A DNA stretch of 64,000 nt. Source: CAVORB01 sp963698495 (GTDB taxonomy: Bacteria > Pseudomonadota > Gammaproteobacteria > Chromatiales > Chromatiaceae). Below the pieces are notes generated by a model, which was given only the letters and a program-made list of their open reading frames with translations, was not told the DNA's origin and searched no databases. The stretch spans positions 1 through 64,000 of the forward strand of contig CAVORB010000042.1 of NCBI GenBank assembly GCA_963698495.1. Direction: 5' to 3'. The translations under genes were made by a program, and so were the position numbers. This document shows, in pieces, positions 26,061 through 36,579 of the stretch. Each line of letters begins with the position of its first letter. The stretch's first letter is position 1.

Positions 26061-27010
26061 CCGAGCGTGCGCGCGAAGCGGTCCGTGGCCGCCACCAGGG
26101 CGCGGCGGATCCCGGGATCGAAGGCCGAATGGCCAGCATCCGGCACGACCTCGAGTCCCGCGGTGGGCCAGGCACGGTGGAGGTCCCACGCCGAACGCAT
26201 GGGACAGATGAGATCGTAGCGGCCCTGGACGATCAGCCCCGGGATGCCGACAAGACGCCCTGCGTTCCGCAGTATCTGGTCAGGCTCGAAGAAGGCGTGG
26301 TTCACGAAGTAGTGAGACTCGATCCGCGCCAGGCTCAGGGCCACGTGAGGGTCGGAAAAGTGGGCGCGCACGTCCTCGTTGGGCAGGAGGGTCGCCGTGC
26401 GCCCCTCCCAGACGGACCAGGCCTTGGCCGCCGCCATGCGGGCCACCTCGTCGACCCCGGTGAGCCGCCGATGATAGGCCTGCAGCATGTCGCCGCGCTC
26501 CGGCTCCGGAATCGGCGCGAGGAAGTCCTGCCACCAGTCGGGGAAGACCCAGCTCGCCCCCTCCTGGTAGAACCAGCGGATCTCCTCGTCGCGGCAAAGA
26601 AAGATGCCGCGCACCACCAGTGCGAGGACCCTTTGCGGATGGGTCTCCGCATAGGCCAGGGCCAGGGTCGAGCCCCAGGAGCCGCCGAACACCAGCCAGC
26701 GCTCGATGCCCAGGGCCTCGCGGATACGCTCCATGTCCGCCACCAGGTGCCAGGTGCTGTTGGCCTCGAGCGATGCGTGCGGCGTAGAACGCCCGCTGCC
26801 ACGCTGGTCAAAGAGAACGATGCGGTAGCGCTCGGGATCGAAGAAACAACGATGGGCGGGCTCACAACCCGCCCCCGGCCCCCCATGGAGGAACACGGCC
26901 GGAATGCCATTCGGGTTCCCCGACTCCTCCAGATACAGGGTATGGACCTGGTCAACCTGGAGCTGCCTGGTCGCATAGGGCTCGATGACGGGGTAAAGGT
27001 CGTGATTCAT
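26057..27010 (-). CDS. pip: Proline iminopeptidase
   Basis: 317-aa alpha/beta-hydrolase that removes N-terminal proline. The oxyanion loop is HGGPGAG, the nucleophile elbow is GGSWGS (Ser in GxSxG) and the acid and base lie in QGRYDLICP and DAGHSAFD. The GGPG and WGS contexts separate it from ordinary lipases. The ATG at 27010 is chosen because residues from MNHDLYPVIEPY match the family; a TTG/other start 12 codons upstream is unlikely. First gene of pip-dtd. Confidence 0.93.
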   Translation of the reverse strand: MNHDLYPVIEPYATRQLQVDQVHTLYLEESGNPNGIPAVFLHGGPGAGCEPAHRCFFDPERYRIVLFDQRGSGRSTPHASLEANSTWHLVADMERIREALGIERWLVFGGSWGSTLALAYAETHPQRVLALVVRGIFLCRDEEIRWFYQEGASWVFPDWWQDFLAPIPEPERGDMLQAYHRRLTGVDEVARMAAAKAWSVWEGRTATLLPNEDVRAHFSDPHVALSLARIESHYFVNHAFFEPDQILRNAGRLVGIPGLIVQGRYDLICPMRSAWDLHRAWPTAGLEVVPDAGHSAFDPGIRRALVAATDRFARTLG

Positions 27011-27063
27011 TCGTCGAAGAATACGAGGCGGAACTGGGCGTCGCAATCCACGCGTCAGATTTA

Positions 27064-27250
27064 TCCTACAAACAAGCCGGAAACGTAGGACATTTTCCTA
27101 GCCGCGGCTGTGTCACCATTTAACCGTCGCCAACAAGGATTCAGGATAGAGACAGGCTGCAGGACGCCTCGGCCCCAACGGATCGACTTGCCAACCAAGC
27201 CCGGCGACGTGCCCCCGCTGCAGGATGCAGGCGGGGGTTTTTCTTTTCGG
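27064..27250 (+). ncRNA. Candidate small RNA with repeated GGA motifs
   Basis: A strong rightward terminator (27211-27245) ends a stretch with no rightward ORF: pip runs left away from it and pbpC runs left towards it. Upstream the sequence has repeated GGA motifs (near 27079, 27087, 27137, 27143, 27161, 27181, 27224), several in ANGGA context. One, ACAAGGAT at 27133-27140, matches the high-affinity CsrA/RsmA core. An inverted repeat TCCTAC/GTAGGA (27064-27069 with 27085-27090) could be the 5' stem. No good promoter was found, so the 5' end is a guess. Confidence 0.3.
27211..27245 (+). terminator. Rho-independent terminator, rightward
   Basis: Stem GCCCCCGC-TGCA with TGCA-GGCGGGGG (one bulged G, GGA loop) followed by TTTTTCTTTT. 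It faces right, ending just before the pbpC stop, and serves no rightward protein gene. Confidence 0.8.
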
Positions 27251-29376
27251 TTACTGAAGAAACACGCTGACGCGGTTCGATCGACCCCGCCCGTCGACCA
27301 CCGCGATGGTGGTGAAGCCGGGCCCTTCCGGTTCCCACACCGCCGTCCGGGCGAATGCCGCCTGCTCCACTGGCGCTCCGTTCGCAAACCAAACGAAGGG
27401 CGGGGACCCACCCCGAACCTTCAGGGCGAGTCCCTTCCCGGCACCGGCGCCGAGACCCAGATCCACCCGCGCGCCCTGCGGCGGAAACGCGATCTCCGGA
27501 CCATCCGCGAACAACGAGGATCCCCCGTTCCCGCCACCCGCATGCCGCAGGGTCGGTGGCAACTGGGCGGTTGACGCAATCAAGACCCCGGGCGGCGGCG
27601 CTGGCAAGGGGGTCCGCTGCCCGAGTCGGGCGAAGGCATCCACCAGGATGGGTGCGGCGGCCTCGATACCGGTCAGGCCGGGAACGGCGCCGCCATCGGG
27701 TCGCCCGGCCCAGACCCCGACCACATGTCGGCCATCGAAGCCCACCGCCCAGGCATCCCGGTAGCCGTAAGAGGTTCCGGTCTTGAAGGCGATCTGCTCG
27801 GGCGCGGCATGAGCGGGAGGCGGGACTCCCGCGAGGATCGATGTCACGTACCAGGCGGCCCGCGCGTCGAGCACCTGACGCGGCTCCGGAACGGACGCGC
27901 GATCCCGCCAATCCTGGGTGAGGACGAGTGAGCGGCCGTTGCGGGCGATCGCGGCGTACAGGGCCACCAGATCGGTGAGCCGCACGCCGACGCCCCCAAG
28001 CCCGATGGCGAGCCCAGGCGGCGAAAGGTCGGGCAACGCCGGCTGCGCGCCCGCCCGCTTCATGCGCGCCACCAGTCGCGCCGGTCCCACCGCGTCGAGC
28101 AGCCTCACCGCAGGGACGTTGAGCGATAACTGCAAGGCACGGCGCACCGTCACCGTTCCCTGGAAGCTGCGGTCGAAGTTGGTCGGGACGTAACCGGCGA
28201 AACCGGCGGGCCGGTCCTCGACCAGGCTCTCGGGGTGGGCGATCCCGGCCTCGAAGGCGAGGCCGTAGATCAGCGGCTTCAGGGTGGAACCGGGGGAGCG
28301 CAGGGCACGGGTCATGTCGATGAAGCCGTCCCGGCCGGTATCGAGCAAGCCCGCAGAGCCCACGGACGCCAGGATGTCCCCGTTGCGATGGTCGGCCACC
28401 AGGAGGGCCACCGAAACCCGCGCGCCCAGGCGCTCCGCCCGCTCCGCGGCGAGCCGCTCAAGCCGCTCCTGCAGCCCTGCATCCAGCGTCAGGCGGTGCA
28501 CCCCTCGCTCCGGATGCTCGCGCACCGCGCGCTCCGCGGCGTGGGCCGCCAGCATCGGGAAAGGACGCCGCGACCTCGGTACCGGCTCGCGCCTCGCGGC
28601 CCCGCCTCATCCGCGCTGATCACCCCGGACTCGGCCGCGCGCGCCAGCACCCGGTCGCGGGCCCGGCGCGCCGCCTCCGGATGGCGGTCGGGACGACGTG
28701 CCTCCGGGGCCTGCGGAAGCGCGACCAGCAGCGCCGCCTCGGCCGCGGTGAGCCGCGCTGGCTCCTTGCCGAACCAGGCAAGAGATGCGGAGCGTACGCC
28801 CTCGATGTTGCCGCCGTACGGGGCGAGTGTCAGGTAGGCGGTGAGAATCGCGTCCTTGCTCTCCCGCCGCTCCAGGGCGAGGGCAGCGGCGATCTGCGCC
28901 AGCTTGCCGCCCGGGGTGCGCGTCGTGCGCCCATCCAGAAGCCGCGCCAACTGCATGGTGATGGTCGAGGCGCCGGAGACGATGCGGCCATTGGCGAGCA
29001 TCTGCCACGCGGCCCGGGCGAGGGCGCGAGGATCGACCCCCGCGTGGGACCGGAACCGCCGATCCTCGAAGGCCAGCAGCATGGCGATCAGTCGCGGATC
29101 GACCTCGGCCAGGTCCACCGGCATCCGCCAGCGGCCGCCCGCGACGGTGAAGGGCCGCAGCAGCCGCCCCGCGCGGTCGAGCACTAGTGCCGACGTCGGT
29201 ACCGCCAGGTCGGGAGCACGACTCCCGTTCACCAGGGCGAGCAGGGCGGCGAGGCCCCCGGCGAGAAGCGCCCCGGCCAGCATTCCAATCAGCGGAACGC
29301 GCGCCGACGCCTGGACCGCCCTGCCGGGTCGTCCTCGCGGGCGCGCAAGCCCCCTCACCACGGCCTCGGAGCTCAA
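27251..29376 (-). CDS. pbpC: Penicillin-binding protein 1C, frameshifted
   Basis: Bifunctional peptidoglycan glycosyltransferase/transpeptidase at the inner membrane. Reading frame 1 (29376 to about 28602, TTG start 28 bases after the A2M stop) has a membrane anchor and the GT51 domain with the catalytic LAFEDRRF. Frame 2 (about 28601 to 27251) has the transpeptidase with SPGSTLKP (SxxK), LSLN (SxN) and KTGTS, then the PBP1C C-terminal domain. The frames join at CCCC 28601-28604 (GGGG on the coding strand): one missing G would restore ISADEAGAARREPVPRSRRP, the expected junction. Total length is 2126 nt, one short of a multiple of three. Either a sequencing indel or a true lesion. Confidence 0.85.
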
Positions 29377-29404
29377 TTCGGCACCTCGTCTCGGCGGGCG
29401 GTCG

Positions 29405-32400
29405 CTAGGGCGCGGGAGCGACCACCTCGACCCTACCCCCGCCGGTCCAGGCCCGGCGCGCCGGCCGGTACATGTCCTCCACCGTCGCCGGCGGATGCTC
29501 GAAGACGCCGGGCGAGACGGCCCGCACCACGTAGGCGAGCTGGAACTGCCGCCCGTCTTTCGCCCCGCGCTCCACGGCCGCGACCAGGCGATCCGCGTGG
29601 AAGGCCTTGTGGGCCGGGGCCTCCAGCAGACCCAGCCAAGGGATGGTGGCGATGTCGCCCGCCCTTACCAGGTTCGGGTTCTCGATCTCGAACCCGGCAG
29701 GCAGAGGATCGCTCAGGATCAGACGCGCTGCGCGCTGCCGGTCCGCGGTCACCGTGACGACCGCCACCAGGCGCTCGCCCTGCGCAACGCGGGAGGCGTC
29801 GGTACGCCGGCCGTCCAGATCGTAATAGGCGCGCTCGATGGTATAGCCCTTGCCTCCGGCGGGCGGGGGCGCAACGGGAACGCCGCTGACGGTGACCAGG
29901 ACCTCCGCCGGCCCGTCATCACGATTCGCGATGATCACCTCCGCCGCGTCGATGTCTGCTGCCGAAAACCCTCGGTAAAGGACTCCTTCGACCAGTTCGT
30001 CGCCGAGCGCGAACCGTCCGGCGGCCTCCGCGTCCAGGGCGTGGGCGGCCAGCAGCAGCCAGGCGTTCTCCTGGGTGCTCGTGCGCGCGGCGCTGCTCAA
30101 CCCTTCTCCGACCCGCAATGCCAGCCTAGGCCGGTCCACGGCGCCGGTCCCCGCCTCGGCGGAAAGGGCGAGAAGCGCCGCCGCGTCCCGCAGCTCGGAG
30201 CCGAAATCGGCGCGCCAGCCCCCCTCGTCCGGGCCGCGATCGAGCAGGGAAACGGCCGAGCGGAAGGCCCCATCGGAGCGCAGGCGTTCCCCATAGAGGG
30301 CGAGCGCGGCGCCGATCTGGGCCCTGGCCATGGGTGTGGCGAAGGCCTCCAGCTTGGTCTCCGCGTAGTAGCGCAGGTCTCCGATGGCCACCCGTCCGTT
30401 GCGGGCGAGCACGTAGAGCGCATAGGCGACGTCCTCGCCGCCCCGGTCGAAGTCCGGTGCGTATGCCAGCCGGTTGCGCAGATTGTCCAGGGCCGAGCCG
30501 AAGGCCGCCTCCGGCACCTGGTAGCCCTGCTCCCGCGCGCGGGTGAGAAAGTCCGTCACATAGGCGTCCAGCCACAGGTCCCCCCCGCCCGGCCCCCAGA
30601 GACCGAACCCTCCGTCCGAGGACTGCTTGGCCAGCACGCCAGCGATGGCATCGCGCACCCGCGCCGCGGCATCCGCATCCGCGCCGAGACCCGCGGCCAG
30701 CGCCACCTGGTTGAGATAGAGCAGCGGCAGGGCGCGGCTGGTGGCCTGCTCGGCGCAGCCGAACGGATTGCGGTCCAACGCCCGCAGCAGGGCCGGGACG
30801 TCCATGCGCACGACCGCACCCGCGGAGACGGTCAGCGCGCCGGTGCCCGGCATCAACCCCTCGAACAGCCCCGAATCGAGCACCAGGCGAGCGCCGGGCC
30901 CCAGGTTGGCGCTGGATGAGCGCACCATCTCCGGGGCGTTGTCGCGCACCGGAACCGTGAGCCGTTTGTCGAGTACGCGGCCGTCCGGGGTCGTGAGGCG
31001 GATCAACAGGGGATGATCCCCGATGGCCTCTGCCCTGATCGGCACCGAGACCCTGGGCACGGCCTCCCTCGCCCAGATTCAAGGTCCGGGACGTCGCCGT
31101 TCCCCCGGTCAGGATGCCGGGGCCCTCCACGGCGAGCGTCACCTCTCCGGCAGGCCCTTCCACATGGCTGAGGTCGAGCAGCACCCGCGACTGGTCACCG
31201 GGCGCCAGGAAGCGCGGCAGGCTGGCGGTGACGACCACCGGGTCGCGCACCAGCACGTCCCGCGCCGCGTGCCCGACGCCGCTCGCCGACCAGGCCATGG
31301 CCATCACCCGCACGGTGCCGTTGAAGTCGGGGAGATCGAAGGCCACGGACGCCCCGCCCCGCGCGTCCGACCGGAGAATGCCCGAGTGGAAGGCGACCAG
31401 CGCCTCGGTGGGGGGCGGTCCCTCGAACCGCATCAGGCCGGCGCCGCCGCCGGAACGCACCGTTCCGGGCACCCCTTGCATGCGGTCGATGAGCTGGCCG
31501 TAGAGGTCGCGGATCTCCATCCCCAGCGCGCGCTGCCCGAAGTACCATTCGTCCGGCGCGGGCGTCTGATAGCGGGTGAGATTGAGGATGCCGACGTCCA
31601 CGGCGGCGACGGTGACGTAGGCCTCCTCGCCCGCCGGAAGGTTGCCAAGCGCGACGGACAGCGAGACGGGCCCTCTCGGCTCGGCGCGCGCGGGCGCATC
31701 CAGCTCGACCTTGAGCCTGCGCTCCCCCGGATCGACCCCGGCCCAGGCGAGCCCCAGGCCGCGTCCGGGCATGCGCTCGGTATCCAGGTCCATCGGTCGG
31801 AAGAGGACCGCCGTCACGTAGGCGCCCGGACCCCAGTCCGCGGTGACCGGAAGCTCCACCGTCGCCCCCTGCGCCGGGACCTCCGCGGGGGTCATGGCAA
31901 CCAGACGATCGTCGACCACCATCACCAGCGCAAGCCCGGGGAAGCGGGGCTCGATATGCACCCGGGCCGTCTCGCCGACGCGGTAACGCGGCTGATCCAG
32001 CGATACCTTGACGAGGTCGGGCGTGTCCACCGCCGCCGGCGCCACGTACCAGCCAGCCTCGAAACCCACCGACGCCGGCAGTGCACCGCCGGCGGTATCC
32101 GTGACCTCGAGCTCATAGCCGCCCCAGCCGACCCTGGCCTCGACCCGTCCGGCATCCCGTCCGTCCAGGGACAGGTTGCCGCTGGCGACCCGCTCACGGG
32201 TGACGACGGGCTCGTAGTCCCACTTGCCGTCCATCTCGTACCACTGGAAGGAGCGATGGACCCGGGACAGGGTCCAGCGCAACCCTTCGCGGCCCACCCG
32301 GGCGCCATCCGATCCCACCGCGATCACCTCGAAGCCCGCCGTACCGCCGTCGTCGACCGCCCCGTCGAACAGGGGACGGATACCCAGGCGCACCTGCGGG

Positions 32401-34898
32401 TCCGCCACCGGCAGGGTGAGGGCGCGCTCCACCGGGCGTCCTCCGCTGTCGACCACCCGCACCCGCAACTCCGCCTCGAGGGGGCGGCTGGTCGGCGTCA
32501 GCTCGGGCAGAGCCGGAATCAGCCGCGCCTTGCCGTCGGCGTCCGTCTCCGCCGCCGGGAGCGCCCGCTGCATGGGCTCGACCTCCTCGCCCGCGAGCCC
32601 GAAGCGGAATCTGGGATGCGCAGCGAGGACGTCAGTGGCCCGCACCAGGACCTCCCCCTCCAGTGCGAGGTTGGTTGCCGGCGCGCCGTAGAGGAAGCGG
32701 GCGTCGACCGCCAACGATGCCGGGTGCGCGGGGTCGAGCAAGGCGGCGCTGCTGGTGAGCGCCAGCGCCAGGCGCTCGGGCTCGAAGTCCTCGACCAGAA
32801 ACGAGAGGGAGGCCAGCGCCGGACCCTGGGGATCGGCATGCACCGCGGCCTGCCAGGTCCCGCGCATGGCGCCGGGCAGGAGCTCGAACGCCAGGTGCCG
32901 TCCACCAAGTCCCTGATCCTCGGTGAGCAGACGGGCATGCTCGACCCCATCCGGGCGCTTCACCACGACCGTCAACGGCAGCCCGGGGACCGCGTCGGCC
33001 CGCGCGTTGCGCGCCAGCGCGGTCAGGTGGACGGTCTCGCCCGGGCGGTAGATACCGCGCTCGGAGACGAAAAAGACATCCACCGGCTTGGGCGCGGGCC
33101 GGCCCTCGACGCCGCGGTCGCTCAGATCGAAGGGCGTCTTGGTCAGGTCCAGGAGCCCATAGTCCCCGTCACGACCCTCTGCCACCAGCAGCACTGGCGC
33201 GTTGCCCCCGCTGCCGCGCAGCAGGCCCGGGTCGAAACGGGCATAGCCAGCGGCGTCCGTCGGCGCCCGTCCGAGGACCTCGTCATTACGCGCCACCAGC
33301 CGCAGCGAGACGTCACCCACCGGCCCGGCGCTCGACAGGGAGCGCACCAGGACGTGCAGGCCGTCGTTGCCGGAGAGGGTTGCCAGGCCGAGGTCCGAGA
33401 CTACGAACCACTGGGTCGCCATGACCTCGTGGTCCTCGCCGACCGCCTCTGCCGGCCGCGCGGTCAGGACATAGGCACCAGGCTCGAGCTGGTCGATCAA
33501 CGCCCCGACCGGAACCGCGGTGGTCACCTCGCGGTTGAGCTCGGCGCGGACCTCCACCGTACCCCCCCATACCTGCTCGCCCGTCTGCTCCGCGATTTGC
33601 TCCGACTCGTAGTCCGAGAGCTGCTTGAGGAAGGTGTCGTCGGCGACGGTGCGGGCCAGCCCGCGGTCGCCCACGCGGTAGAGCCGCGCCTGCACCCGCT
33701 CGCTGTTGACCGACATCAGCGGTATCGTCGCCGCGCCGCCGCGCGGCAGGACGTACGCGCGGCCGAGAAAGCGCACCGCGGGCCGGCGGTCGCGCACGTA
33801 GATGTCGAGGTCGGCGGTCCGCGGCAGCACCTCGCCGTCCGACGCCGGAAGACCGGCGCGCACGCGGATTCGGTAGCGCCCGCCGTGCACCACGCCATCG
33901 ACGCAGATCTGCTTCTGGCCGGCCTCGATCGCGAGCCTGTCGGCCCCCTCCACGGACACGAACTCGTCCACCCGGGCGAAGCGCCGCGGCAGCGGATCGG
34001 ACAGCTCCAGGCAGATCCGCGGGCTGGCCGCGTCGGAGTCCACTCGATGGCTGGTAATGCGGAAGCCGTGCTCGGCGATCAGCTTGTCGTACGCGGCGCG
34101 GAGCTCGGGATCGTCGGCCAGCTCGAGTGCGGCGCGCGTGGCGCGAATGGCAGGCCTCCAGGCCGCGCGCGCCGCCAGCGCCCGGCCCAGCTGGGCGAGG
34201 GCGGCCGAGCGTTCCATTCCGGTTTCGGCGCGCAGATAGGCGTTGACGGCGGCGGCGCTGGCATGTTCCTGGAGACGCTCCTTGGTCTGCCAGTCGCGCG
34301 ACTCCGCGGCGAGACTGCTCTCGGCCAGCCGCAGCCAAAGCGAGCTGCTGGCGGGCGCGAGCCCGACCGCGCGCGCGTAGAGATCCGACGCGCGCAGGGC
34401 GTTTCCGGCATTGAGGGCGGCACGGGCGTCGGCGGTGATGGCATCCAGTGACCCACCGCCGGCCGCGCTCTCGTGCACACGGTCCGACAGCGCGCGGGCC
34501 TCCTCAATGTAGGCCGGTGGCAGGAAACCGAGCTCGGAGATGCGGACCGCCTCGCGCTCGGACGCCGATTCGGCGCCCTGGGCGATGTGACCGGAGACGG
34601 CCCCGGCGAAGGGTCGCAAGTCGCCGTACTCGCTCTTGAGGAAACACCAGCGCGCCTTGGTGTTGTACGTGAATGCATTGCAGCGGGCGTCGACGAGACA
34701 GGCGGATTCGCAGGCCGCCAGCTCGACCTCTTTCAGCACGTCGTAATCGAGCCCGAAGTAGTCCGCCCCCTCGACCACCACCATCCGCCGCTCCGCCGTC
34801 AGCGGCGCGGCCGACCCGCCGGCGGGAAGCACGACAAGCCAGACGAGCGCCGAAAAGGCAAGGATGCGGACGGACGAAACGCCCCCCAGCTTGGACAT
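29405..34898 (-). CDS. Bacterial alpha-2-macroglobulin, frameshifted
   Basis: Very large exported protein (about 1830 aa when repaired) thought to trap attacking proteases in the periplasm, partner of PBP1C (E. coli yfhM-pbpC). From the ATG at 34898: signal peptide (LAFSALVWLVVLPAGGSA), a PAN/apple module with paired cysteines (ACESACLVDARCNAFTY), a helical segment, the MG and A2M domains, and the thioester motif GCAEQ (coding bases 30757-30746), then the alpha-helical TED and receptor-like domains. The frame changes at CCC 31066-31068 (GGG on the coding strand): one extra G. Before it the frame reads TLNLGEG, after it AVPRVSVPIRAEA; removing one base joins them as LNLGEEAVPRVS. 5494 nt is one more than a multiple of three. 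Confidence 0.85.
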
Positions 34899-35016
34899 GG
34901 CAACCCCCGACACCGCGTTTTCTCCCGGCCTTCGAGTCTAGGCGGGGCGTGCGGAGGCGTAAAGCGCGCGAGCCCCCGGCGCGGCAAGCGCGCCGGCCTG
35001 GATCACGCGCGGGACC

Positions 35017-36003
35017 CTATCTCTTGGGCAAGAGGTCCTCGATGGCCGAGCGCTCCCCGAGCAGCTCTTGTTCCGACGCCTGCATCCGACTGACGCTGAA
35101 GTCGTCCACCTCCAGGCCTTGGACGATCTGGAACTGCCCGTTCTTGCAGGTCACCGGGAAGGAGTAGACGAGACCCTCGCTGATGCCATAGCTGCCGTCC
35201 GATGGCACGCCCATGCTGACCCAGTCGCCATCCGGTGTGCCAAGCGCCCAGTCGCGCATATGATCCACCACCGCGTCGGCGGCGGAGGCGGCGGAGGACA
35301 GACCACGGGCCGCGATGATGGCCGCGCCGCGACGCTGCACACAGGGAATGAAGTGATCGATGGCCCAGTCACGGCTGACGAGCTCGAGCGCGGGGCGGCC
35401 GGCGACCAGGCAGTTGCCAATGTCCGGGTACTGGGTGGTGGAATGGTTACCCCAGACCGTCATGCGGGTGACGTCGGCCACGAGCGAGCTCGTCTTGCTC
35501 GCGAGCTGACCGATGGCCCGGTTGTGGTCCAGCCGCATCATCGCCGTGAACTGGGCGCGGTCGAGGTCAGGCGCGTTGGACGCGGCGATCAGCGCGTTGG
35601 TGTTGGCGGGATTGCCCACCACCAGCACGCGCACTTGACTCGCCGCGTAGTCGTTGATGGCGCGACCCTGGGCGGAGAAGATCTTGGCGTTCTCGGTCAG
35701 GAGATCCTTGCGCTCCATGCCCTTGCTGCGCGGCTTGGCGCCGATGAGGATCGCGTAATCCGCGTCCCGAAAACCGATCGACGCCTCGTCTGTCATCACG
35801 ACGTCGCGCAGCAGCGGAAATGCGCAGTCCTCCAGCTCCATGCCTACACCCTTCAGGGAATCCTGTGCCTGGGGGATCTCGAGCAAACGCAGGATCACCG
35901 GTTGGTCGGGACCGAACATGGCGCCGGAGGCGATGCGAAACACCAACGCGTAGCCTATGTGTCCGGCAGCGCCGGTAATCGCAACTTTTACGGGGGATTT
36001 CAT
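35017..36003 (-). CDS. mdh: Malate dehydrogenase (NAD-dependent)
   Basis: 328-aa cytosolic enzyme of the citric acid cycle, interconverting malate and oxaloacetate. The Rossmann signature TGAAGHIGY is at residues 10-18, the NPANTNALI loop and the substrate arginine/aspartate (MMRLDHNRA) follow, and the catalytic histidine lies in WGNHSTTQYPD. Length and motifs match the beta/gammaproteobacterial MalDH1-like type with the LDCAFPLL-like segment (here LEDCAFPLL) rather than the E. coli 312-aa form. The 118 bp to the A2M gene start leaves room for the promoter of that gene. Confidence 0.95.
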   Translation of the reverse strand: MKSPVKVAITGAAGHIGYALVFRIASGAMFGPDQPVILRLLEIPQAQDSLKGVGMELEDCAFPLLRDVVMTDEASIGFRDADYAILIGAKPRSKGMERKDLLTENAKIFSAQGRAINDYAASQVRVLVVGNPANTNALIAASNAPDLDRAQFTAMMRLDHNRAIGQLASKTSSLVADVTRMTVWGNHSTTQYPDIGNCLVAGRPALELVSRDWAIDHFIPCVQRRGAAIIAARGLSSAASAADAVVDHMRDWALGTPDGDWVSMGVPSDGSYGISEGLVYSFPVTCKNGQFQIVQGLEVDDFSVSRMQASEQELLGERSAIEDLLPKR

Positions 36004-36260
36004 CGGGATCGGATCCTCTAGTAATCAATTTCTTCGATGGCCGGATCAGTATAGGCAGCGGACAGGATCCCATCCGGCATATTTCTTAATGCTAATCATT
36101 GCTCGCGGCCAGGGTTCCGACGATGTGCGCCGAGCGTCCGGCCCGGCCCGCGGACTGCCCTGACGCATGGCAGGCAGCGCCACCGAAATCTATGACTACT
36201 GTCTCTCCCCACTACATATTGTGGTGTGTACCCACAGACTCAGAACAACGAGAGGGCTAC
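36004..36260. other. mdh upstream region
   Basis: 257 bp between the mdh start and the HTH remnant. It holds a CCAC-N8-GTGG inverted repeat around 36210-36225 and an AT-rich stretch near 36080-36100, likely promoter territory for leftward mdh. No ORF is supported. Confidence 0.35.
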
Positions 36261-36493
36261 ATGAAGGAAAAGTCACTGACTCCAGGTGAAGCGGTGGAAG
36301 TGGTGTCAGCCGCGATACCCTCAGGCATTGGCGGAACACCGGATACGGTCCGCCCGTCTCGAAGACCGGAGACAGGAAGGTACGTTAAGCCGAACGTCCG
36401 TTGCAGGCCTGTATCCGCTGCCACACGGGTTGTCAGCGGGGCGCCCAGGACGACATCGCCGCCAGGGAGGCTGAAGCGCCGCTCGTCGCCTGA
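36261..36493 (+). pseudogene. Decayed HTH_17/AlpA-like DNA-binding protein gene
   Basis: An ATG with GAGAGGG upstream begins MKEKSLTPGEAVEVV, the first helix of a MerR/AlpA-type helix-turn-helix. The continuation VSRDTLRHWRNTGYGPP-VSKTGDRKVR, the rest of that motif, is in another frame (from 36305), and a TAA at 36386-36388 then interrupts it. The same frame stays open to a TGA at 36491 and includes CIRCHTGC, a CxxCH-like string of unknown meaning. A 4-base deletion near 36302 plus one nonsense change explains the pattern. Excisionase or phage-type regulator remnants look like this. The remaining bases of 36004-36579 hold no other gene I can support. Confidence 0.4.
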
Positions 36494-36579
36494 GGCCCCT
36501 TGCCAGCCCGTGATGGCGTGGGGATCAGACTTGTCTCGCGAGGGCTTCCCTGCCCTCGTGCCTTCGCCTCCCGATCCAA

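Noticed and set aside
31023..34451. Rightward 1142-aa open frame opposite the alpha-2-macroglobulin gene
   Set aside because: Arg/His/Gly-rich antisense shadow produced by high GC; no conserved motifs.
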